From NCBI GenBank assembly GCA_937925775.1, contig CALAMM010000095.1, forward strand, positions 1-6,231: DNA of 6,231 nt. Direction: 5' to 3'. Within the stretch, counting starts at the first letter, position 1. The number at the start of each line of letters is the position of its first letter. The notes under the pieces were generated by a model, which was given only the letters and a program-made list of their open reading frames with translations, searched no databases and was not told the DNA's origin. This document shows positions 1 to 6,106 of the stretch, in pieces. The DNA comes from an uncultured Fimbriimonadales bacterium. Its GTDB lineage: Bacteria > Armatimonadota > Fimbriimonadia > Fimbriimonadales > GBS-DC. Both the position numbers and the translations under genes were made by a program.

Positions 1-7
1 AGAAACC

Positions 8-352
8 ATGAGCCAACCAACGCCGCCGCAAGCGCGTGTGGGGTACAAGTCGGTTATCGATCTGGGGCGGGAAGCCACCGTGCCGTTCCCGCACAGCCTG
101 TACGACTACCCGACCAAGATTCTGCCCCAGGTGATGGGGGAGTTCGTGGAACGGCTCAGCAGCCCTGGCGAGGTGGTGTTGGACCCCTTTGCAGGCGGAG
201 GCACGGTGGCGGTGGAGTGCGCCTTGCGGAACCGACGCTCCATCAGTATCGACATCAACCCCGCTGCGCTGGAGCAAAAGGAACGCTCGGACGAGCTTAC
301 TCCACGCTGGGAGGGTTCACGGCTGCATGGCGCTGGCGTTGCCACTCAATGA
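8..352 (+). CDS. DNA methyltransferase N-terminal fragment, 3'-truncated
   Basis: This 114-residue product carries the AdoMet-binding half of an N6-adenine/N4-cytosine type DNA methyltransferase. Residues 34-43 (YPTKILPQVM) match the helix before motif I (motif X-like), residues 57-66 (VLDPFAGGGT) are a textbook motif I, and 80-89 (SIDINPAALE) supply the acidic motif II that binds the AdoMet ribose. The catalytic motif IV (DPPY/NPPY type) and all target-recognition sequence are missing, so the product should not methylate DNA. After about residue 90 the sequence no longer looks like the family, and its last 56 bases overlap the 3' end of the opposing permease gene. No frame beyond 352 continues the methylase. 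No ribosome site is visible before the ATG, and the frame is open to the window edge, so the true start may lie upstream. Family assignment is secure; enzyme subtype and target are not. Probably a remnant. Confidence 0.75.
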   Translation: MSQPTPPQARVGYKSVIDLGREATVPFPHSLYDYPTKILPQVMGEFVERLSSPGEVVLDPFAGGGTVAVECALRNRRSISIDINPAALEQKERSDELTPRWEGSRLHGAGVATQ

Positions 353-1958
353 ACTGCTGCGTGTGCGCCTCCGCCGACAACCACCCCGATCGCCCCCGCC
401 AGACACTTAGCAACACAGCCAAACCCAGCGTGTAGACGCTATACAGCCCGCTGCCTATCCCCACCCACTCTTGGTAAAATCCCCACCATGGATGAATCCG
501 CAGCAGCATATCCGCCAGCGCGTCCAGCGCACTTGACTGGAAGAGAGCTAAGTTTACCAACCGTATCACCAACCGAAGCAATATAAGCGCACCTAACACC
601 CAAACCAGAGCCATCAGCCCGTGCGTTACCCACTGGGAACTGGTCTCGTAGGAGGCGCGCGCTCGTCTTGTGCCGATGTAAAATTCGTGGAAGAAGTCGC
701 CTTTCGTCGGGCACGGGTAGCGGAGCATGTATGCCCATATCCCACTATGGATTGCCTGGGGTAGCACAACGCCGCCTGCCCACGCATAGAACGACCAGAC
801 CCACCACCGCTCCAGCGCGACCCACTGCCCTGAGGCGATGCCCAGCGTGAGATACAGCACAATCGCGGAGAGCCACTGCAACGCCCACTGCCAAAGGAGT
901 CCCCCCAGCGGATACGGAACCAGCAGCCTAACTGTGTCGGCGCGGCGCGGCAGCCCGAAGTACCCTGCAAGGGTGGCGACACCCAGATTCATCAGCGTTG
1001 TTAGCCACAGGGCGATAAGCAGCAATCGCTCCGCAGCGTGCAGGGTGGTTGCGAACACCTGCGCCACGATGAACATATGCACCGCGACCAGCGTGAGCCA
1101 CAACGCTGTGCCACCCCAACGCATCCATCGATAGACACGCGCCGACCACCATTCGCGCCACTGCGCCGCCGCCATCGCGAGCCAAAGCGTCAGCCCAAGC
1201 GCAGTGAACACTGCTGTTGCTATAAATATCCACCCATATGCTTCGCGAGAACTCCATACATCCAGCAGGAGCGGCGTGGTGAGCGGCACAAAGCCCCATA
1301 AAGGCAACCGATGAAGCCGGTCGTCACCTATCCCTAAAGCCGATAGAACGCTTAGGGCAATAAATAACCCTATCGAGAGGGTCATGAACCAGCTTTGAGA
1401 AGCGCGGGAGGATGTCTGGGTCAGCGGTATCTCGTCGGGGGTGGTTGCCCCCCGCAAAGCATACGAATCGCCTGCTGCGTTGAGCAGATACGCTGGCAAA
1501 GCAAGACACACGACTGCGAACCATCGCCACGGCGGCACGCCTGCCAACACGCAAGCCCAAACGACCACAGGAGAGAGCAGCAGGAGCGGTAGCCCCGTAA
1601 GCGCGGTAATCGCCCCAACTCGCCCCAACACGACCCCCAGCGGGTGCAGCTCGGTCAGATACAGGTCAGGCAGGGTGCGCGTCTTATAAAGGTCGCGTAG
1701 CATGCGCGTGGCCAACGGCGACGCGACAATAACGGGCAACCACGCGCTGATGCCCATAAGCCACGCGATGCTGTATTTGAGTCCGAGCAGTCCTTCGGCG
1801 ATTTGAGGCTCGTACACCACCAGCATGGTGAGCGCGCCACCGAGGCTGGTTGCCAAGAAGAGCGTAGTGAGCGTGAGTACCCAACAGCGGCGCGTGCGCA
1901 CATAGCGCCGATACTCCATCCAGAACACAGTCGCCGCGCTCTGCCAGATTACCACCAT
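297..1958 (-). CDS. polytopic membrane protein, probable ABC-2-type transporter permease (second permease of operon)
   Basis: This 553-residue protein is almost wholly membrane-embedded. I count about twelve hydrophobic spans, roughly at residues 26-48, 64-82, 108-138, 143-160, 190-211, 243-265, 283-304, 310-333, 352-373, 383-403, 446-468 and 505-520. The short basic N-terminus (EYRRYVRTRRCW before the first span) is typical of ABC-2-type permeases, where a cytosolic amphipathic stretch contacts the ATPase. It has no ATP-binding motifs of its own. It is the last gene of a three-gene operon, and its ATG overlaps the preceding permease gene by 10 bases, which implies translational coupling. AGGAGG lies 4 bases before the ATG and 7 before the next codon, GTG, so initiation at GTG is also possible. 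The C-terminal tail is polar, and its stop overlaps the truncated methylase on the other strand. Permease identity is inferred from topology and pairing; the substrate is unknown. Confidence 0.7.
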   Translation of the reverse strand: MVVIWQSAATVFWMEYRRYVRTRRCWVLTLTTLFLATSLGGALTMLVVYEPQIAEGLLGLKYSIAWLMGISAWLPVIVASPLATRMLRDLYKTRTLPDLYLTELHPLGVVLGRVGAITALTGLPLLLLSPVVVWACVLAGVPPWRWFAVVCLALPAYLLNAAGDSYALRGATTPDEIPLTQTSSRASQSWFMTLSIGLFIALSVLSALGIGDDRLHRLPLWGFVPLTTPLLLDVWSSREAYGWIFIATAVFTALGLTLWLAMAAAQWREWWSARVYRWMRWGGTALWLTLVAVHMFIVAQVFATTLHAAERLLLIALWLTTLMNLGVATLAGYFGLPRRADTVRLLVPYPLGGLLWQWALQWLSAIVLYLTLGIASGQWVALERWWVWSFYAWAGGVVLPQAIHSGIWAYMLRYPCPTKGDFFHEFYIGTRRARASYETSSQWVTHGLMALVWVLGALILLRLVIRLVNLALFQSSALDALADMLLRIHPWWGFYQEWVGIGSGLYSVYTLGLAVLLSVWRGRSGWLSAEAHTQQFIEWQRQRHAAVNPPSVE

Positions 1959-2977
1959 CCTCCCTCCTGCACTTTGACTTCAGGCTCGGGCGCATTCAAC
2001 ATCTGCTGGAGGCGGCGCGCAGCAAGCGGCGCGAGCAGCCACGCCAACGCCCACGCCAACCCTGCCTGGGGAATCCCCCATAGAGGATGGGCAATATCTA
2101 CTCCCATCACGCCCGCCAGCGGCGGAAGCAGCACCGAGAACCAAAACAGCGGCTTGGCACCCCACAGCCATATCGGGGAGGTCTCAAACCCCTCGAGCGC
2201 CGCCCTCGGTAGGTTCTGCACTACCGCCGCGGGGAGGAACGTGACCGCAAGGAACGCCAGCACGATGAACGCCTGTACCAACGCCTGCATCAGGAGCGTT
2301 GGGCGCGCGAGCGTCAGAAATGCCAACAGCGTCTGCCACTGCACCCCGAACGCGATCAGACACAGCCCATACCGCACCACAAACCAGAGGCCTGCCCCGA
2401 ACGATTGGTAGCTCCCTGTCGCCAAAGGTAGCAGTAAAGGCACGACATAAATCAGGTACACCCGCGCCATCCCGCCCAACACATACGCTGTGTAGGCACC
2501 GTAGAGCAAGTCCTGCCCGCTCAGGCGCGTCAGGCGCAGAAAAAAGGCGGTTCCTTGCGCTTGTTCACGGGTGAGCCAACCAACCAGCGAGGTGTAGAAG
2601 AGGGGCAGGAGGTTCACCAGTACCAGAGCCGTCGGCAGCCAAAGTTGATTCCCCCAAATAGCAGCGAGCAGACCGCCCCCCGTGAGCGCGTGATGCCCGA
2701 TAAGCCCCAACGCCAGCCCGTAGAGGATAAGAACCCGACGGAGGTCGCCCTCGCGCCAAAATCGGTGGTTCATGGGCGCAATCGCGAGGTGCCGCGCGAG
2801 CTCGGTCGCCAGCGCACGAGCGCGCTCGTGGTCGCCAGCGCGCACCGCCGCCTGCCACTGACGATACATCGTCTGAGCCTGCGCGTTGGTAATCTGCAAC
2901 AGTTCGAAACCCATCGCGCGGCGCAGCAGCCAAACCGCAGGGTTATCTACGAAGTACCGTTCCCACCAATCGTTCAG
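1949..2977 (-). CDS. polytopic membrane protein, probable ABC-2-type transporter permease (first permease of operon); start uncertain
   Basis: Read from the CTG at 2977, this gives 342 residues. A cytosolic N-terminal segment of about 75 residues opens with LNDWWERYFVDNPAVW, like the NP-W/L-R-E segment seen near the start of many ABC-2-type permeases, and includes an amphipathic, Arg/Ala-rich stretch. About six or seven membrane spans follow, and the protein ends in a short polar tail with two tryptophans. There is no ATPase motif. Its start is a problem. The only upstream in-frame start of the usual kinds is a TTG at 3073, deep inside the preceding gene and without a ribosome site, and the residues it would add look like antisense noise. 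The next ATG in frame, at 2914, would remove the conserved-looking NDWW segment. CTG at 2977 overlaps the TGA stop of the preceding gene and could be used by reinitiation. Permease function is inferred from topology and from the neighbouring permease. Confidence 0.65.
   Translation of the reverse strand: MNDWWERYFVDNPAVWLLRRAMGFELLQITNAQAQTMYRQWQAAVRAGDHERARALATELARHLAIAPMNHRFWREGDLRRVLILYGLALGLIGHHALTGGGLLAAIWGNQLWLPTALVLVNLLPLFYTSLVGWLTREQAQGTAFFLRLTRLSGQDLLYGAYTAYVLGGMARVYLIYVVPLLLPLATGSYQSFGAGLWFVVRYGLCLIAFGVQWQTLLAFLTLARPTLLMQALVQAFIVLAFLAVTFLPAAVVQNLPRAALEGFETSPIWLWGAKPLFWFSVLLPPLAGVMGVDIAHPLWGIPQAGLAWALAWLLAPLAARRLQQMLNAPEPEVKVQEGGWW
1963..1968 (-). promoter_or_regulatory. ribosome binding site of the second permease, inside the end of the first permease gene
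   Basis: AGGAGG on the minus strand is embedded in the last codons (QEGGWW) of the preceding gene. It lies 4 bases from ATG 1958 and 7 bases from the next codon, GTG 1955. The two-Trp, Gly-rich tail of the upstream protein may be partly a by-product of having to encode this site. Confidence 0.65.
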
Positions 2978-4701
2978 GGCACGAAGCCGTATCGCATGCT
3001 CACCTCCTCGATGGGTTTGCCGTTCAGCGTCGCTGTAGGGACGCTTGGACGCTCGGAGAACGCCTGCACCCAAAGGGTATCGAATCGGTCGGGGCGATCG
3101 ATAACGAGGCGTGCGTGCGCCCCTGCGTCCAACACGCGGCGTTGCCCAAGAAGCTCAGGCGGTCCGCCGCGAGCGTTTCGTCCGAACACCTGCACTCCGA
3201 AAAGCGGGCGGCTACTGCGGTTGCGCAGGTGTAGGAGGGTGCCTTGTCTACGCGCCTCGAGGATAGGTGTGTCCGCTACAGGACGCAGGAAGCAGATTCC
3301 CAAGTGGGTGCGTGTGGTGCAGTGGACACGAACCGTCGGCGCGTCGCTCAAAAAGTGGATCTCCACTCGTGCGTTGGGGCGGGTGGCGAGTCGCAGCACC
3401 TCAACCTCTGCGCCGATGGTGAGCGTGTGCCACCCTGCGTCGAGCGTGGCGTAGAGGTAGCCGATTTGCATGGCTTCCTCGCCGTTGCTTTGCAGGGTTT
3501 GAGTGAGCAGGTTCGGTTCGTGGCGAGTGGCGCGGGGCGCAAGGAACAGCGCGGCGACCACGCCAGCCGCCGCCAACGCAGCCATCGGCGCAAACGCTCC
3601 CGACAACCTGCGCCGACGACGCAGGTACACCGACAGCCCCCATACCCCAACGCCATAGAGGGGCAGCGCAACCACTTGCCAACCGCCGCCGCTGAATCGC
3701 ACCTGCTGCGTGTAGCGAGTGAACGCCTCGTCGAAACGCTGACCGAGATTCTCACCCAGAAAGTTCTCACCGCCAGAATAAATTACTTGCTCAAAGAGGT
3801 TTCGCAATTCGGGCCAGTTGCGCCAGCGCGGATGCTCCAGATTTCCCATAAACAGATAGAGCTGCCCGAAGCCGAACGGTTTGCGATAGAGGAGGGGGCG
3901 CTGCGTCGGGTCAGGGAACAGCGGTTGCCAGCCGTCCGCTTGGGAGGCGAGCGTGGCGACGCCCGCGGCGGTCTCAGCAAGCCGAATGCCAGAGGGGCGG
4001 AGGTCTGGGGGGACAGTGGCTTCGAGTGCCGCGCCCAGCGAGCCGACCGAAATCATCAGGGTGCCCCCAGACGCGAGCCACCGTCGCAACGCGCGCCACT
4101 GCGCCTCAGAAAGCGTCTCCGCCCCACCCACCAACACAATCACAGGAAGCTCCAACAAAGCCTGCCATGCATCAGGGAGCGAGGCGGGACGACGATAATA
4201 CACTTTGAGGGGAATCTTCAACTCACTTGAAGAGATGGTGATTGTAGACGAGGGAACAATCTCGTGCCCATTCAACTGTTCCAGCCCGCCGATTATATCG
4301 CCTGCCACCACGATGGGGAAGTGGGTTTGAAGTGGTGGGGTGAGGGTCACCGCGACGCTTTCGCCGTCCGTGCCACGCCACTCTAATCGCATCGCGCCGT
4401 AGCGCAGCGAAGTGCCAAAGTGTCTCGGTGAGAGGCTCACATAGAGCTGCTTGCGGGCGTTCGTGGCGAGGTCGAGCGGGTACACAAGCGTGCCGCGCGC
4501 AGCGTCGTGCAGCACGAGCGCGCCGCGCGTGCTGCTCCCACGCCGCTCGAGTTCCACTCTGAATACAGCGCGATAGGCGGCAGCCTCCTCGTCCAGCAGG
4601 GGCGACGCCTTGAGAATCGTCTGCGCCCAACCAGAGGCTATCCACCCAACGGCGAACACGCTGAGCCAACCCCAACGCACAAAAAAACCCTTCGACAGCA
4701 C
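2974..4701 (-). CDS. exported membrane-anchored protein with GATase-like/DUF4350-like ectodomain
   Basis: This 575-residue product starts at GTG, with AGGAGG ten bases upstream. It begins with a signal peptide: a basic start, a hydrophobic core at residues 10-24, and a likely cleavage after GWA at residue 26. Residues 27-335 form an exported domain. Within it, 178-220 (LPVIVLVGG, then LSEAQWRALRRWLASGG) have the pattern of class-I glutamine amidotransferase-like/DUF4350 domains, where a beta strand is followed by a helix and a Gly-rich turn. Residues 275-307 (FGFGQLYLFMGNLEHP) resemble the end of that fold. I see no convincing Cys-His-Glu triad, so it is probably a non-enzymatic binding fold. 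Two membrane spans, about 343-360 and 369-388, flank a cytosolic RRRRR, returning the last 185 beta-rich residues outside. It is first in the operon with two permeases and is probably their extracytoplasmic partner. The exact family name is uncertain. Confidence 0.65.
   Translation of the reverse strand: MLSKGFFVRWGWLSVFAVGWIASGWAQTILKASPLLDEEAAAYRAVFRVELERRGSSTRGALVLHDAARGTLVYPLDLATNARKQLYVSLSPRHFGTSLRYGAMRLEWRGTDGESVAVTLTPPLQTHFPIVVAGDIIGGLEQLNGHEIVPSSTITISSSELKIPLKVYYRRPASLPDAWQALLELPVIVLVGGAETLSEAQWRALRRWLASGGTLMISVGSLGAALEATVPPDLRPSGIRLAETAAGVATLASQADGWQPLFPDPTQRPLLYRKPFGFGQLYLFMGNLEHPRWRNWPELRNLFEQVIYSGGENFLGENLGQRFDEAFTRYTQQVRFSGGGWQVVALPLYGVGVWGLSVYLRRRRRLSGAFAPMAALAAAGVVAALFLAPRATRHEPNLLTQTLQSNGEEAMQIGYLYATLDAGWHTLTIGAEVEVLRLATRPNARVEIHFLSDAPTVRVHCTTRTHLGICFLRPVADTPILEARRQGTLLHLRNRSSRPLFGVQVFGRNARGGPPELLGQRRVLDAGAHARLVIDRPDRFDTLWVQAFSERPSVPTATLNGKPIEEVSMRYGFVP
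3003..3008 (-). promoter_or_regulatory. strong Shine-Dalgarno sequence near the first permease start
   Basis: AGGAGG followed by TGAGC and ATG at 2997 (spacing five) is the best initiation signal in the operon. However, the ATG is in the frame of the upstream exported protein and would give only seven codons (MRYGFVP) before the TGA at 2976. The permease frame itself has no standard start here. The site may drive a short leader whose termination lets ribosomes reinitiate at the overlapping CTG. Confidence 0.45.
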
Positions 4702-4758
4702 GCCGCCATCTCCTCCTAATCCAAAACAGGGTACACTCTATACCGAGGGAGATGGACC
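4702..4758. promoter_or_regulatory. divergent control region between the permease operon and the slipin gene
   Basis: These 57 bases separate two divergent genes and must hold the nearest promoter for each unless transcription starts within coding sequence. They contain AGGAGG for the leftward gene and GAGGGAG (4745-4751) for the rightward gene. TACACT at 4732-4737 is a possible rightward -10 box and TATAGA (minus strand, 4742-4737) a possible leftward one; neither has a good -35 box. An imperfect dyad, GGTACA-CTC-TATACC (4730-4744), overlaps both candidate boxes and could be an operator. Confidence 0.4.
4712..4717 (-). promoter_or_regulatory. ribosome binding site deciding the GTG start at 4701
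   Basis: AGGAGG on the minus strand lies ten bases before GTG at 4701. A closer ATG at 4709 sits only two bases after the site and opens a different frame, so GTG is preferred. The GTG also places a proper signal peptide at the protein's N-terminus. Confidence 0.6.
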
Positions 4759-5550
4759 ATGAACTTTTTCGATAATCCGTTCTCAACGACGACGATAGCG
4801 GTGGTTTTGTTTATTATCATCGTGTTGCGAGCGTCGCTGCGCGTGCTGCCTGAGTGGGAGCGCGCGGTGGTGTTGCGGCTCGGACGTTTTCAAGCGGTGA
4901 AAGGCCCCGGCATCATCTTCCTGATTCCGATTATCGACACGGCGCGGATAGTAGACACGCGCATCGTCACGATGAATGTGCCCCGACAGGAGGCGATTAC
5001 GCGGGATAATGTGTCGGTGAGCGTGGACGCTGTGGTGCTCTTCAAGGTGATGGACCCGCGCGACGCCGTCGTGCAGATTACCGACTACATTCAGACCGCC
5101 AGCCTGATTGCCCAGACCACCCTGCGTAGCGTGATCGGCCAGGCGGAGCTGGACGACCTTTTGGCACGGCGCGAGAAGATTAACCAGCAGTTGCAGTCGA
5201 TTATCGACGAGCAGACCGAGGCGTTCGGCGTGAAAGTGACGAATGTGGAGGTGCGCGATGTGATATTGCCTGAGGAGATGAAGCGGGCGCTGGCGCGTCA
5301 GGCGGAGAGCGAGCGCGAGCGCCGAGCGAAGATTATCGCAGCGGAGGGAGAATACCAGGCGGCGGAGAAGCTGGTGCAAGCGGCGCAGATGATTGCACAA
5401 CAGCCCGCCGCGCTCCAACTGCGCTACCTGCAGACTCTGGCGGAAATCACGGGCGAGCGCAACACCACCGTCGTGTTCCCCATCCCGATGGAACTCGTTC
5501 GTCCGCTAATAGACGGCGCACTCCACCCCAGCGCGCGGCAAACGCCGTAG
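4759..5550 (+). CDS. slipin / stomatin-like SPFH domain membrane protein
   Basis: This 263-residue protein is a complete prokaryotic stomatin (slipin) of normal length. Residues 11-27 form a single N-terminal membrane hairpin or span. The SPFH/Band 7 domain follows at about 30-190, with the hallmark stretches PEWERAVVLRLGRF (31-44), GPGIIFLIPIID (49-60), TRDNVSVSVDAVV (81-93) and TLRSVIGQAELDDLL (121-135). A charged coiled coil (about 173-215) ends in an Ala/Gln-rich helix, and the conserved TTVVFPIPMELV (236-247) closes the protein. Slipins oligomerise on the inner membrane, organise lipid microdomains and regulate or present membrane proteins to proteases. The usual NfeD partner is not next to it. 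GAGGGAG lies eight bases before the ATG. Its last 45 bases overlap the broken GAF gene on the other strand. The family call is firm; the client protein is unknown. Confidence 0.93.
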   Translation: MNFFDNPFSTTTIAVVLFIIIVLRASLRVLPEWERAVVLRLGRFQAVKGPGIIFLIPIIDTARIVDTRIVTMNVPRQEAITRDNVSVSVDAVVLFKVMDPRDAVVQITDYIQTASLIAQTTLRSVIGQAELDDLLARREKINQQLQSIIDEQTEAFGVKVTNVEVRDVILPEEMKRALARQAESERERRAKIIAAEGEYQAAEKLVQAAQMIAQQPAALQLRYLQTLAEITGERNTTVVFPIPMELVRPLIDGALHPSARQTP

Positions 5551-5945
5551 CAACTCAAAACGGAACGGCTCCGGGCGATTGAGCAGCGCCAGCGCGCTTT
5601 GAGGGAGGCTGGGTAAAGGCGTCGCCAACCCCGTGCGAACCGCGCCTATCGCGTCGTGGCGCAGCGGCCGTCGCAACTCCACATCTCGCGGCGCATCAGG
5701 GTCGGCTCCAGCGAGGTGTGGTGGGGACGCAAGCGCAACCCGCGCAACTCCTCCGCGCGTTCCCTGACGATGTAGGCGAACTCCACCTGCTCTTTGTGGG
5801 GCACGGGCAGCAGCACCATCGCTTGCCGCGCCTGCGTCTGCTGCGCCAGCCAGCGCAGGGCAGACTCCATCGCCTCGGCTGCAGGCATATCGCGCTCCAA
5901 CCCTGCCAGCCACGCGCCCCACGCAGGCGGCACTATCTCGCTCAA
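5506..5945 (-). pseudogene. GAF-like sensory domain gene, broken by a frameshift
   Basis: Two minus-strand frames together make one GAF-like domain of about 145 residues. The first part, from TTG 5945 to about 5688, reads as a helical lead-in followed by LAQQTQARQAMVLLPVPHKEQVEFAYIVRE, the first GAF helix and strands. It then runs into a stop at 5646. The second part, from about 5685 to the TAG at 5506, continues sensibly with DVELRRPLRHDAIGAVRTGLATPLPSL and then ALALLNRPEPFRFELLRRL, which matches the 'lvl.LLNrp..Ft..el..L' end of GAF domains. One missing base (or two extra) near 5685-5688 would join them. GGAGG lies 11 bases before TTG 5945. The same frame stops at a TAG just upstream of residues LEAIRRL, so a longer N-terminus may also be lost. 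GAF domains bind small ligands; no output domain remains. A sequencing error is an alternative to true decay. Confidence 0.5.
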
Positions 5946-6106
5946 TCGGCGTATCGCCTCCAGCTATCGAGCAGATGTCCACGATTCTTACCAATCTCGC
6001 GAGGGTTTTGAAGGGCTATCTCGGCAATCCCGTCCGCCGCGCGGCGCACCCCTGCGCATCGCCGCGCACTAAACCCCCAACAACGCCCACACCCCGCGCC
6101 CAACGC
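5946..6106. other. unassigned spacer with no supported gene
   Basis: I find no convincing coding sequence here. On the minus strand the frame of the upstream beta-helix gene stays open past its stop and reads ADGIAEIALQNPREIGKNRG before ending at 5942. A one-base shift near 5970 would link its end (HLLDS) to LEAIRRLSEIV of the GAF remnant, so this may be a decayed N-terminal region. The stretch also holds a 12-base perfect palindrome (6035-6046), an 8-base palindrome CTCGCGAG (5996-6003) and C-rich degenerate ten-base units (6081-6120). No hairpin with a T-run that would serve as a terminator is visible. Confidence 0.35.

Noticed and set aside
2914..3073. Extending the first permease to the TTG at 3073
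   Set aside because: No ribosome site is present, it would overlap the upstream gene by 100 bases, and the added residues look like out-of-frame noise.
2555..3454. Long plus-strand open frame (299 codons) opposite the operon
   Set aside because: It is antisense to two well-supported membrane or exported proteins, has low-complexity Arg/Pro/Ser composition with no domain pattern, and is expected in GC-rich coding DNA.
3244..4230. Long plus-strand open frame (328 codons) opposite the exported-protein gene
   Set aside because: The opposite strand encodes a coherent signal peptide, ectodomain and membrane spans. This frame has no recognisable motif, hydrophobic span or ribosome site.
4783..5418. 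Minus-strand open frame opposite the slipin gene
   Set aside because: It is a His/Arg/Leu-rich shadow of a firmly identified SPFH gene and shows no family features.
5506..5994. Taking the 162-codon minus-strand frame as one intact protein
   Set aside because: Only its last 60 or so residues look like protein. The upstream part is Gly/Ala/Arg-rich noise, while the neighbouring frame over the same bases carries sensible GAF-like sequence.
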